Shown here piece after piece: positions 53,492-61,981 of a stretch of 64,000 nt of DNA. The translations under genes and the position numbers were made by a program. How positions within the stretch are numbered: position 1 is the first letter of the stretch; every line of letters begins with the position of its first letter. Origin of the DNA: CBDAPX01 sp965198725 (GTDB lineage Bacteria > Pseudomonadota > Alphaproteobacteria > Rhodobacterales > Rhodobacteraceae); contig CBDAPX010000001.1 of NCBI GenBank assembly GCA_965198725.1, positions 1,550,001 to 1,614,000 on the forward strand. Reading direction: 5' to 3'. The notes under the pieces are model-generated. The model searched no databases and was not told where the DNA came from. It was given only the letters and a program-made list of their open reading frames with translations.

Positions 53492-54820
53492 TTACTCCGC
53501 CGCTTCGCGATACGGGGCAGGGGCACCGTAGGGCACGTTCACACCACCATAGCGGCGGACGCGGACGTTGCACTGTTCTGCATGACCTACAAACCCTTCC
53601 AGCATGCAAAGCCGCGAGCCGTATTCGCCGACCATCGTCGCCGCCTCATCAGTCAGGATTTTCTGATAGCTGTGGGTTTTCAAAAATTTGCCGACCCAAA
53701 GACCACCGGTATACCGACCGGCTTTCTTGGTGGGCAGGGTGTGGTTGGTGCCGATCACCTTGTCCCCGTTGGACACGTTGGTGCGGGGCCCAAGGAACAA
53801 CGCGCCGTAGCAGGTCATATGTTCAAGGAACCAGTCATCGCGATCTGTCATCACCTGAACGTGTTCCGAGGCGATATCATCGGCCACCTGCAGCATCTCG
53901 TCATAGGTGTCGCAGAGGATAACCTCTCCGTAATCCTCCCAACTGACGCGCGCGGTATCAGCGGTGGGCAGAATTTGCAGGATGCGGTCAATTTCGCTGA
54001 GCGTTTCTTCAGCCAGTTTGCGCGAATTGGTCAGCACGACAGCTGGCGAATTGTATCCGTGCTCTGCCTGACCCAGCAGGTCGGTTGCGCACATTTCTGC
54101 GTCGACGGTTTCGTCGGCGATCACCATGGTTTCGGTTGGACCCGCGAAAAGGTCGATGCCCACCCGGCCAAATAGCTGCCGTTTGGCTTCGGCAACAAAG
54201 GCGTTGCCGGGACCGACAAGCATATGCACCGGATCGATGGTTTCAGTGCCCAAGGCCATCGCGCCGATGGCCTGAATGCCGCCCATCACGTAAATCTCAT
54301 GCGCACCACCCAGATGCATGGCCGCAATCACGGCCGCATTTGGTTTGCCCTGAAACGGAGGTGTGCATGCGATAATGCGCGGCACACCAGCGACAGAGGC
54401 GGTCGCCACGGACATATGCGCCGAGGCAACCATCGGGAATTTGCCGCCGGGCACGTAACAGCCAACGGATTGGACGGGGATATTCTTGTGCCCGAGGATT
54501 ACGCCGGGCAGGGTTTCAACCTCGAGATCCAGCATTGTGTCGCGCTGGGCTTGGGCAAAATTGCGGACCTGTTCCTGAGCGAACTTAATGTCTGCCAGTT
54601 CACGGTCAGACAGTTGACCGATCAACTCATCGATCTGCTCTTGGCTCAGGCGGAACGAGGACGGAGAGTAGTTATCGAACTTTTCGCTCAACTCTCGCAC
54701 GGCAGCATCGCCGCGCGTTTCGATGTCTTTCAAAGTCGCTTCGACAACGGCGCGGGTTTTGGCGTCGTCTTCGGCGCGGTCGGCTTCGGGTTTGCCGCTT
54801 TTGAGATACTCAATCGTCAT
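53492..54820 (-). CDS. Histidinol dehydrogenase-family enzyme, sulfopropanediol dehydrogenase (HpsN)-like
   Basis: 442-residue NAD-dependent, zinc-dependent dehydrogenase of the HisD fold. Zinc-site residues in LLGQAEHGYNSPAVVL (Gln, His) and NGDKVIGTNHTLPT (Asp), the catalytic Glu-His in ASEHVQVMTD, and a C-terminal His in VGHAEQCNVRVRRYGG. HisD enzymes oxidise a primary alcohol through the aldehyde to the carboxylate in one active site. No other histidine gene is near, and the sequence style (GPRTNVSNGDK, YTGGLWVGKFLKT) points to the catabolic HpsN-type branch. Here it probably oxidises a polyol end carbon. Overlaps copy 4 of SnoaL by 4 bases. Confidence 0.85.
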   Translation of the reverse strand: MTIEYLKSGKPEADRAEDDAKTRAVVEATLKDIETRGDAAVRELSEKFDNYSPSSFRLSQEQIDELIGQLSDRELADIKFAQEQVRNFAQAQRDTMLDLEVETLPGVILGHKNIPVQSVGCYVPGGKFPMVASAHMSVATASVAGVPRIIACTPPFQGKPNAAVIAAMHLGGAHEIYVMGGIQAIGAMALGTETIDPVHMLVGPGNAFVAEAKRQLFGRVGIDLFAGPTETMVIADETVDAEMCATDLLGQAEHGYNSPAVVLTNSRKLAEETLSEIDRILQILPTADTARVSWEDYGEVILCDTYDEMLQVADDIASEHVQVMTDRDDWFLEHMTCYGALFLGPRTNVSNGDKVIGTNHTLPTKKAGRYTGGLWVGKFLKTHSYQKILTDEAATMVGEYGSRLCMLEGFVGHAEQCNVRVRRYGGVNVPYGAPAPYREAAE

Positions 54821-55362
54821 GCGTCTGATCCTTGGTTGTCGGGGCGGGGCGGTGCTTTTTCGCCCCGGTCAAATGCTTCCCAGCCTTGACCGTTGAACAG
54901 GTCTACACCCAGCTGAGCGGCCACATGTGGGAAATCCACCATGACCCAGTTGTCGGTGATTTTGCCGTCTTCGACTTTCCAGAAATCCATATACCGGATT
55001 TCCACGCGTTTGCCGGTCGGGGCAATCCCGAGGAATTCGCCGGAATGCGTCGCCTCTTGGCGGCCAAAGGCTGCAGCCCATTCGCCCATGTAAAGCCGCG
55101 CTTCATCCACGCAGACCTTGTCCGAAAAAGCCGCCTGAAACGGGCGTTGCCAGTTGTCCTGAAACTCTTGCAGGCCGGTTTTGGTGCCGCAGCCCTGATT
55201 GCCCATCCAGCGAAACCCCTCGGCAAAGAATTGGCCGATGTCGTCAATGCGGTGGTCATTGAGGCCGTCCACCATGCCTTCGATCACCGCGCGCGTGGCG
55301 TTGGTTTTGCTCATATCCGTGTCGCGGCTCAGGACCGCTTGTTCTGGGCGAGAGCCTTTCAT
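54817..55362 (-). CDS. Single-domain SnoaL/NTF2-like protein (copy 4)
   Basis: 181 residues with one SnoaL-like domain: FFAEGFRWMGNQGCGTKTGL, then GEFLGIAPTGKRVEIRYMDF and DNWVMVDFPHVAAQLGVDLF, the same ending as copies 2, 3 and 5. AAGGAGC precedes the ATG. First gene of the 13-gene operon; a terminator upstream separates it from the ABC genes, so the operon should have its own promoter in 55363-55390 or rely on readthrough. Confidence 0.87.
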   Translation of the reverse strand: MKGSRPEQAVLSRDTDMSKTNATRAVIEGMVDGLNDHRIDDIGQFFAEGFRWMGNQGCGTKTGLQEFQDNWQRPFQAAFSDKVCVDEARLYMGEWAAAFGRQEATHSGEFLGIAPTGKRVEIRYMDFWKVEDGKITDNWVMVDFPHVAAQLGVDLFNGQGWEAFDRGEKAPPRPDNQGSDA

Positions 55363-55390
55363 GGTCGTGCTCCTTGCGTAATGCTTCGGG

Positions 55391-55428
55391 AAAAAATGGA
55401 TCGCGGGGTGGTCCCGCGATCCAAAAAA
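55391..55428. terminator. Terminator between the ABC importer genes and the SnoaL operon
   Basis: A perfect 10-bp stem GGATCGCGGG (55398-55407) and CCCGCGATCC (55413-55422), loop GTGGT. Six A residues stand on each side, so on the minus strand it is followed by a T-tract. It ends transcription of the ABC permease genes. Confidence 0.88.
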
Positions 55429-55492
55429 TCCCTTGGCATCCGATTGAGCGCAGGATGACGTCCCATCGCGTTATGCCGGGCAGCAGAGCTCA

Positions 55493-56374
55493 TCAGCCTT
55501 TGACCGCCCCCGCAGTGAGACCCGAAACGATCTGACGCTGGAAGAAGATGATCAGGATGATCAGCGGCACGGTTGCCGAGACCACCGCAGCCACCGCAAA
55601 CATCACGTTACCTTCGACCTGGGTTGAACCCAGGAAGCTCTGGATCTTGGGGATCATGGTTTCGTTCTGCTGGCTGAGAAGCATCCGCGTCACGGTAAAG
55701 TCGTTATAGGCCAGAAGGAAAGAGAACAGGCCGGTTGTAATCACGCCGGGCCACATAACCGGGATAATCACGTTGCGGAACGCTTGGAACCGGGTGCAGC
55801 CATCGACCATGGCGCTTTCATCCAGATCTTTGGGGATGTTCAGAAAGAAGGAATGTAACATCCAAAGAGTGAACGGCTGGTTGATTGCCACCAGAACGAT
55901 GATCGTGGTTGGCAGGATGCCCCAGATATTCCACTCGAAGAATGGCAGCAGATAGCCCGACACCAGCGTGATATGCGGCATGGCACGGAACACCAGTGCG
56001 GCCATCAAAATCCAGAACGCGTATTTGTAGCCAGACCGCGCCAAGGCGTAGCCGCCCAAGGTGCCAAAGGTTAGTGAGATCGTCACGGTGAAGAACACAA
56101 CGATCGACGTGTTGAGAACAGCGCGCCAGAACTCCTCTTGGATCCAGGCCCCTTCATAGCCGTTCATCGTGAACGCCCCGCCGGTTTCGGCGATGGTCAG
56201 CACCCCGGTGATCGCGTTGGTCCAGTCGGCCTTGGAAAAGAAGTCGCCCTGTACCTTGAACGATCCCCAGGCGGTCCAGAAGAACGGGAATGCCGCGATG
56301 ACGACCCAGAGTAGAACAAAGGCCACAGAGAGGATCGAGAGCGGGGTAATCCGTTTATCAGCTTTGGTTGCCAT
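55493..56374 (-). CDS. Carbohydrate ABC transporter permease (MalG/UgpE type)
   Basis: 293 residues, six hydrophobic helices. The cytoplasmic coupling motif is ESAMVDGCTRFQAFRNVIIP (EAA loop), the usual contact with the ATPase. Belongs to the CUT1 sugar importers. It pairs with the permease encoded just upstream (12-base gap). Confidence 0.93.
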   Translation of the reverse strand: MATKADKRITPLSILSVAFVLLWVVIAAFPFFWTAWGSFKVQGDFFSKADWTNAITGVLTIAETGGAFTMNGYEGAWIQEEFWRAVLNTSIVVFFTVTISLTFGTLGGYALARSGYKYAFWILMAALVFRAMPHITLVSGYLLPFFEWNIWGILPTTIIVLVAINQPFTLWMLHSFFLNIPKDLDESAMVDGCTRFQAFRNVIIPVMWPGVITTGLFSFLLAYNDFTVTRMLLSQQNETMIPKIQSFLGSTQVEGNVMFAVAAVVSATVPLIILIIFFQRQIVSGLTAGAVKG

Positions 56375-56386
56375 GATGATCGCCCC

Positions 56387-57418
56387 TCACACGGATTTGC
56401 GGTTGAAGTCGCGCCAGGTGCGGATGAGCACCGGCATCAAAAGGAAGGCCACACCAATGATCGTCAGGATCGAGGTGGCACCCGCCGACCCATAGAGCGG
56501 GTTACCCGCCGCGATGAGGTCGTTGTAGATGATCCAGCTCAGCGACCGCGCATGGGCCTCTGCCTGGAAGGAGATGATCGGTTCGAAGACACGGAAGTTG
56601 TCCATCAGCTGGATCAGCGTGATGAACACGACCAGCGGCATCAGGTGCGGTACGACCACGTGCATCATGCGTTGCCATTTGGTGGCCCCGTCGATCTGAG
56701 CGGCTTCCATGGTGTCCTGCGGTACAGTTTGCAGACCGGCATAGAACACGATGAAGCTGAAGGGCAGGGACGACCAAATGCCGTAGACAAGCAGCATGAT
56801 CCACACAAGCCCGGTATTGGCCTTTAGACTGAGCGATGGATCATTGAAGAGTATCTGGAGCGATGCCCCAATCACGCCATCGCCATCCACCATCCAAAAG
56901 AGGATCAAAGCACCCACAAGCGGTGTCACGATCATTGGCAGCAACGACACGAAGATCGTCGGACCCTTGAAGACTTTGGGCAGGTTGTTCACGCCCACTG
57001 CGATCGCCAGACCAAGGACAAGCACAAATGGCGTTACAACAAAGGTATAGGTCAGGGTAAAGGCCAGAGCCCAGTAGAATGGTAGGTTAAGAACGGACGA
57101 AAAGAATTCGCCAAAGCTCTCTGTTGTGCGCCACGCTTCGCCAATCTCGCCAAAAGCCAAATGCGCGCGGTTCACATAAGTGTTGAGGCCGTTAAACCGG
57201 CCAAGCGGTTGTTCTTCCTGTAGCTGCGCGGTGGCCTCGGTATCCACCGTGGTCACTGGGTTACAGCCGAACGGTCCGCAGCTTTCGGTGACGACGAGCA
57301 CTTGTTCATGCTCGATATAAAGGGACTGGATCGCGACCGAGATGATCGGCAGGGCGATGAACAGAATCATCGCGGAGAGCGTCGGTAGGATAAACCAGAA
57401 AAAGGAACGGTGTTTCAT
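56387..57418 (-). CDS. Carbohydrate ABC transporter permease (MalF/UgpA type)
   Basis: 343 residues. After the first helix (residues 8-28, FILPTLSAMILFIALPI) there is a periplasmic loop of about 70 residues containing ESCGPFGCNPVTTVDTEATA with two cysteines. Then come further helices and the EAA loop EAAQIDGATKWQRMMHVVVP. The large periplasmic insert is longer than usual for the family. Transcribed after the binding-protein gene, beyond a terminator-like hairpin. Confidence 0.93.
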   Translation of the reverse strand: MKHRSFFWFILPTLSAMILFIALPIISVAIQSLYIEHEQVLVVTESCGPFGCNPVTTVDTEATAQLQEEQPLGRFNGLNTYVNRAHLAFGEIGEAWRTTESFGEFFSSVLNLPFYWALAFTLTYTFVVTPFVLVLGLAIAVGVNNLPKVFKGPTIFVSLLPMIVTPLVGALILFWMVDGDGVIGASLQILFNDPSLSLKANTGLVWIMLLVYGIWSSLPFSFIVFYAGLQTVPQDTMEAAQIDGATKWQRMMHVVVPHLMPLVVFITLIQLMDNFRVFEPIISFQAEAHARSLSWIIYNDLIAAGNPLYGSAGATSILTIIGVAFLLMPVLIRTWRDFNRKSV

Positions 57419-57444
57419 CGCTCAGGCCTCGGCGCGGAGAATGG

Positions 57445-57473
57445 AAAAGAGGGGGCCCTGAACCAGAGCCCCC
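57445..57473 (-). terminator. Attenuating terminator after the binding-protein gene
   Basis: On the minus strand GGGGGCTCTG-GTT-CAGGGCCCCC forms a 10-bp stem (one wobble), followed by TCTTTT. Placed between the binding protein and the permeases, it would let the binding protein be made in excess, as in many ABC operons. Confidence 0.78.
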
Positions 57474-57482
57474 TTGATCGTT

Positions 57483-58724
57483 TTAGTCCAGGAAGCCGGC
57501 TTCCTTGGCCGAGGTGACATATGCCGCCTCGATATCCGCGAGCGTTTGCTCGGCAGATTCGTCGCCTTTCAGGAAGTCAGCCAATTCTGCGCTGGCCGCG
57601 TTGTGCATCAGGTTGATGTATGGGATCATCGGGTACGGCTTGGCACCGCCCTGAGCGGTGGCAGCAACACCAGCAGCAGCCGGACCCGGCTTATAGCCTT
57701 CAAGCAGCCAGATCGCGTCATCATTATGCTCTGCAACCATTTCTGGTGTCATCGCGCTGGCCAGGGCCGCAAAAGACGCTTCTGCTTCTTCATCCGAGAT
57801 GTTGGTTGCGATGGTGAAACCATCCCACCACAGGGTTGCCGCCGGGATCGAGTTGCCGCCATCGGTCGGCGCGGCGACGAGCACTGTGTTTTCCACAACT
57901 TCGGCGCTTGCGCCTTCGTTATCCAGGATCGCACCACCGCGCGAACCCCACATGATGCCGATTGCGGCTTGGCCTGCTTCCCAGACGCCTTGGGTCTCGT
58001 TAGACGCGTGGCTCAGGTAATCCGGGTGGGCATATTCGGCCAAGGCCTTGATCGAGTTGATCGCGGCAATGCCGGTTTCGTTGTTGACGTTCGCCTGGGC
58101 AGTGCCCGGCTTGAAGAGGTCACCGCCCTGCGCAAAGAAGAACAGGTTGAACAGTTCGCCCATGTTCCAGCCGCTCGCGTTCATGACGATCGGATGTTCC
58201 ATGATACCCGCTGCGCGGATCGCTTCTGCGGCTGCCAGAACGTCTTCAACAGTCGACGGGGTGCCTTCGACGCCGGCCTGTTCCAGAATGTCGGTACGCA
58301 GGAACAAGTGCTGCGAGTTGGCCATGAAGGCCACCGCCATGACGTCACCGTTGATGGTGATCAGCTGGTTCGGGCGCAGGTTTTCACCGTACTTTTTGAC
58401 CAGATCGTTCAGCGGGCGGACCAGACCGTCATTCATCAGCTGTGTCAGGGTCGAGTTTGCAACAACAACAGATGTGTACTGTGCCGGGTTCGGCGTCTGC
58501 GCCTGGTTCATCATGTCGCGTGTGTCGTCACGCAGAGTGACCGTGAACTCGCCCGAGGCCGCTTCGCAGTTCGCCTTGGCGGTTGCGGTTACGGCCTGAA
58601 TGGCCGGAAAGTCGCTGCCCAGAACGCGGATCGACTGACCTTCGGGGCCACATCCGGCCGCGAAAGATGCCGAGCCCATCAGGCCAGCAAATACGCCGAT
58701 AAGGGCGGTTTTCTTAAAGAACAT
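57483..58724 (-). CDS. ABC transporter extracellular solute-binding protein (family 1)
   Basis: 413 residues with a signal peptide (MFFKKTALIGVFAGLMGSAS, cleaved near FAAG). The mature part has two lobes; it contains TRDMMNQAQTPNPAQYTSVV, ASGWNMGELFNLFFFAQGG and ATLWWDGFTIATNISDEEAE. It binds the import substrate in the periplasm. Substrate not predictable; CUT1 members bind oligosaccharides, polyols or glycerol phosphates. Confidence 0.93.
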   Translation of the reverse strand: MFFKKTALIGVFAGLMGSASFAAGCGPEGQSIRVLGSDFPAIQAVTATAKANCEAASGEFTVTLRDDTRDMMNQAQTPNPAQYTSVVVANSTLTQLMNDGLVRPLNDLVKKYGENLRPNQLITINGDVMAVAFMANSQHLFLRTDILEQAGVEGTPSTVEDVLAAAEAIRAAGIMEHPIVMNASGWNMGELFNLFFFAQGGDLFKPGTAQANVNNETGIAAINSIKALAEYAHPDYLSHASNETQGVWEAGQAAIGIMWGSRGGAILDNEGASAEVVENTVLVAAPTDGGNSIPAATLWWDGFTIATNISDEEAEASFAALASAMTPEMVAEHNDDAIWLLEGYKPGPAAAGVAATAQGGAKPYPMIPYINLMHNAASAELADFLKGDESAEQTLADIEAAYVTSAKEAGFLD

Positions 58725-58816
58725 TTGATTTCTCCCAGTTGTATGGCGGTCCGCCGTCGACGTCCGGACCGGATTTGATTGACGCCGCCCCGTTCAGGCG
58801 ACGCTGTGCCGGGGGC

Positions 58817-59869
58817 TTAGCCCCCGATGCGTTCGCCCGTGTTCCCGTCAAACACGTGGCAAATACCGGCCGGAACGGCGAGCGATACGGGATCGCCGAT
58901 TTCAGCGCGGTAATCCTTGGGCGCGCGCACCGCGACGAACTCGCCGCCGATACGAACGGTGACCATCGTGGCGTCGCCCAATAGTTCGAGTGTGTAGATC
59001 GGTGCTTCGATCTCGTGGTGACCGGAATCGCCCAGACCGGCGTCTTCGGCTCGGAACCCCAAGGTGGCGGGGCCGTTCGGTGCATCCAAACCATCGATGC
59101 GCACCCCTTTGGCAACAAAAGTACCGTTTTCCATTGTGCCGTTCACAAGGTTCATTGCCGGGTTGCCGATAAAGCTGGCAACAAAGGTATTCGCGGGACG
59201 GTCGTAAATATCGACTGGCGTGCCAACCTGCTGCACCACACCTTTTTTCATGATCACAACCCGATCAGCCAAGGTCATGGCCTCAATCTGGTCATGCGTC
59301 ACGTAGATCGTTGTCACCGCCAGCTCATGGCTGAGGTTCTTGATCTGGGCACGGGTGGACACGCGCAGTTTGGCGTCGAGGTTCGACAGCGGTTCGTCCA
59401 TCAGGAAGACATTCGGTTCGCGCACAATCGCCCGGGCAAGCGCCACACGCTGGCGCTGACCACCAGAGAGTTCCGCCGGTTTGCGATGCAGGAATTCATC
59501 CAGTTCCACCATCGCAGAGGCGCGGCGCACCCGCTCGTCATGGGTTGCGGGGTCAATACCACGCACCCGCAACGGAAAGCGGATGTTTTCGTAGACGTTC
59601 ATATTTGGGTACAAAGCATAGGATTGGAACACCATCGCGACATCGCGGTCTTTGGGTTCCAGATCGTTAACCACCTTGCCGTCAATCAGGATCTCACCAT
59701 CGGTGACATCCTCAAGTCCTGCGATCATCCGCATGGTTGTTGTCTTGCCGCAGCCCGACGGACCCAAAAGAACAAGAAATTCGCGGTCCGCGATGGTGAG
59801 GTCAAAATTGTCCACGCCAACGAAGGACCCCCAACGCTTGCCGACATTCTGCAGCTTGATTTCGGCCAT
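58817..59869 (-). CDS. ABC transporter ATP-binding protein (MalK/UgpC type)
   Basis: 350 residues. Walker A GPSGCGKTTTMRM, signature LSGGQRQRVALARAI, Walker B VFLMDEPLSNLDAKLR, switch YVTHDQIEAM, and a C-terminal TOBE domain (about 235-345). ATG 59869 (MAEIKLQNVGKRWG) is the family start; the open frame to 60001 crosses the operator region. First gene of the minus-strand ABC operon. A GC-rich hairpin (58810-58826) encloses its stop codon. Confidence 0.95.
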   Translation of the reverse strand: MAEIKLQNVGKRWGSFVGVDNFDLTIADREFLVLLGPSGCGKTTTMRMIAGLEDVTDGEILIDGKVVNDLEPKDRDVAMVFQSYALYPNMNVYENIRFPLRVRGIDPATHDERVRRASAMVELDEFLHRKPAELSGGQRQRVALARAIVREPNVFLMDEPLSNLDAKLRVSTRAQIKNLSHELAVTTIYVTHDQIEAMTLADRVVIMKKGVVQQVGTPVDIYDRPANTFVASFIGNPAMNLVNGTMENGTFVAKGVRIDGLDAPNGPATLGFRAEDAGLGDSGHHEIEAPIYTLELLGDATMVTVRIGGEFVAVRAPKDYRAEIGDPVSLAVPAGICHVFDGNTGERIGG

Positions 59870-59891
59870 CAGATTTCCCCCGTTGGAATCA

Positions 59892-59967
59892 TTTTTGCAT
59901 ACGCTTGCAAAAACGGTAGACGCACTTGGTGATATCTGGCAAGTTTTTTTGCATACGTAATCAAAAT
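59892..59967. promoter_or_regulatory. LacI-type operators in the divergent ABC/SnoaL promoter
   Basis: TTTTTGCA (59892-59899) and TGCAAAAA (59906-59913) form a perfect palindrome with a 6-base centre TACGCT. A second site at 59946-59967 repeats the first 12 bases TTTTTGCATACG and ends in a weaker half ATCAAAAT. The pair lies between the divergent starts of the ABC operon (59869) and SnoaL copy 5 (60038). The LacI protein at 48671-49690 is the natural candidate; two sites 54 bases apart could loop DNA. Confidence 0.72.
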
Positions 59968-60037
59968 GAAGTTGCATTCGACCGATTTGACCATAAGTCA
60001 TGACGGGTCATGCATCTGAAAAGAAAAATTTTTTTTA

Positions 60038-61042
60038 ATGTTCCAGGCTGCCAAAAAAACAGTCAGAGAGTTCTATTCCGCGTTGGAGTCGGCGGATGGA
60101 GATGCCTTGGTCAGCGTGTTTGACCAATACTGTGCACCCGATCTCACGTGGCGGGGATTCCACCCGTTTGATGAAATTTCAGGCGCTGAGTCGGTGGCGA
60201 AACAGTTCTGGATTCCCCTCAAAAAGAGCCTGCGTCGGATGCAGCGTCGGATGGATATTTTCATTGCGGGCGAAAACAGCATCGACGGTCAGAACGGTGT
60301 CTGGGTGTCAACAATGGGACATCTGATGGGGCTCTTTGATGCGCCGTGGTTGGGCATTCAACCGACCGGCAAACTGGCCTTTCTGCGCTATGCGGCGTTC
60401 CACAAGGTTGAGGACGGAAAGATCGTCGAAACGGCGATGTATTTCGATATTCCGCATTTAATGGTGCAGGCGGGCCTGCAACCCTTTCCGCCCCAAACCG
60501 CGGCACATTTGGTCCAGCCGGGGCCACTGACCCATGACGGGCTGTTGTATGACCCTCAAGAGCCGGCCGAGGGCGTCAAAACGCTGGCCGCGATCAACGC
60601 CATGATCAAGGATTTGGGCCAATGGGATCTTGGCATGAAACTGGAAGATGAGCTGGCCCGCACATGGCATGACGATATGCTGTGGTGGGGCCCCGAAGGG
60701 ATCGGCGCGACCTATACGATCGACCGCTACGCCAAACAGCATTCGGGTCCGTTCCGCGCGGGCTTTGGCAAACGGTCCAAAACGGCGCATATCTGCCGGA
60801 TTGGCGAAGGGCACTATGGCGGGTTCTTTGGCTGGCCGAATTTCACAGCCGAGCCGACCGGCGGCTTCATGGGTATGCCTGCAACCGGAAAGCCCGGCGA
60901 GTTTCGGGTGATCGATATGTATCGGCGCGCTGGCGATAAGCTGGCTGAGAACTGGATCTTTATCGACCTGCTGCATTTCTGGAACCAGCAGGGTGTCGAT
61001 ATCCTGACGCGGACCACCGGGGTCTCTTCCAATGAAAATTGA
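60038..61042 (+). CDS. Double-domain SnoaL/NTF2-like protein (copy 5)
   Basis: 334 residues, two SnoaL-like domains (about 1-145 and 185-330), with PWLGIQPTGKLAFLRYAAFH, DGKIVETAMYFDIPHLMVQA and GGFMGMPATGKPGEFRVIDM, then ENWIFIDLLHFWNQQGVDIL. Closest in layout to copies 2 and 3. The ATG has no clear Shine-Dalgarno sequence (upstream is A/T rich). It is divergent from the ABC operon and overlaps the amidohydrolase-2 gene by 11 bases. Confidence 0.86.
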   Translation: MFQAAKKTVREFYSALESADGDALVSVFDQYCAPDLTWRGFHPFDEISGAESVAKQFWIPLKKSLRRMQRRMDIFIAGENSIDGQNGVWVSTMGHLMGLFDAPWLGIQPTGKLAFLRYAAFHKVEDGKIVETAMYFDIPHLMVQAGLQPFPPQTAAHLVQPGPLTHDGLLYDPQEPAEGVKTLAAINAMIKDLGQWDLGMKLEDELARTWHDDMLWWGPEGIGATYTIDRYAKQHSGPFRAGFGKRSKTAHICRIGEGHYGGFFGWPNFTAEPTGGFMGMPATGKPGEFRVIDMYRRAGDKLAENWIFIDLLHFWNQQGVDILTRTTGVSSNEN

Positions 61043-61901
61043 TGCGCATCATCATCTTTGGGACCTGTCAGCGGTGCACTATCCTTGGTTGATGGCCGAA
61101 GGTGTGCCCCGGTTCTTCGGAAACCCGGCGCCCATTCAGCGCAATTACCTGATCGATGAATTCAGCATGGATGCATCTGCCCACGGGGTAGGGGCATCGG
61201 TCCACATTCAGGTCGGGGCGGAAAGCGGATGGGCCGAAGCGCAATGGGTGCAATCGGTCGCGGATGCGACCCCCAATTGGCCCATGGCGCAGGTGGTCTT
61301 TTGCGATTTGACCGCTGGTGATCTTGAGGCACAGCTGGATGCGTTTCAAAGCCTTTCCACCGTGCGCGGTGTTCGACAAATTGTGGGCCGCGCGCCGGGG
61401 GAAGACGCCGTAACGGGGACCAACGGGTTGCTGGGCGATCCACGTTTTGTCGAAGGGCTACGCGCTGCTGGGGCCCGAGGGTTAAGCTTTGACCTGCAAC
61501 TGATCCCGGACTTGATGGAAAAGACCACGCAAATATTGGCGCAGGTGCCGGACATACAAGTGGCGCTCTGCCATGCTGGCAGCCCCTATGATCGCAGCAC
61601 AGAAGGTTTGGCATCCTGGGCGCGGGAATTGCGCAAGCTTTCCGATTTGGAAAACGTCACCTGCAAGCTGTCAGGATTGGGCATGTTTGAACATAACTGG
61701 ACCGCAGGCAGCATTCGACCGATTGTCGAAACTTGCCTCGATCAGTTTGGGCCAGAGCGTTGCATGTATGGATCCAACTTTCCGGTGGACAGCCTTTATT
61801 CCGACTATGCAACCTTGATGGCAGCCTACGAAAGACTGATCCCAGATGACATGAAATCAGCTGTGCTTCATGCAACGGCCAAGGCGTTCTACGGGCTCTG
61901 A
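61032..61901 (+). CDS. Amidohydrolase-2 family protein (lactonase-like TIM barrel)
   Basis: 289 residues. Metal-site HxH in KIDAHHHLWDLSAVHYPWL, later ALCHAGSPYDR (His), and the end motif CMYGSNFPVDSLYSDY with the metal aspartate. Resembles L-fuconolactonase/4-sulfomuconolactonase-type hydrolases (COG3618-like), which open sugar-acid or muconolactone rings. Overlap with SnoaL copy 5 means coupled translation. It probably hydrolyses a lactone formed in the same pathway. Confidence 0.88.
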   Translation: MKIDAHHHLWDLSAVHYPWLMAEGVPRFFGNPAPIQRNYLIDEFSMDASAHGVGASVHIQVGAESGWAEAQWVQSVADATPNWPMAQVVFCDLTAGDLEAQLDAFQSLSTVRGVRQIVGRAPGEDAVTGTNGLLGDPRFVEGLRAAGARGLSFDLQLIPDLMEKTTQILAQVPDIQVALCHAGSPYDRSTEGLASWARELRKLSDLENVTCKLSGLGMFEHNWTAGSIRPIVETCLDQFGPERCMYGSNFPVDSLYSDYATLMAAYERLIPDDMKSAVLHATAKAFYGL

Positions 61902-61981
61902 CCGTTGCTAAGCCGGACGCCAGACGACATTGCCCTGACCCAGTTGGCTGCCGTTAATCCGAAACCAGTTGATGCGTCTGA

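Noticed and set aside
53492..54820. Histidine biosynthesis gene hisD
   Set aside because: No other his gene is near, the gene is coupled to SnoaL-like genes, and sequence style fits the catabolic HpsN-type branch.
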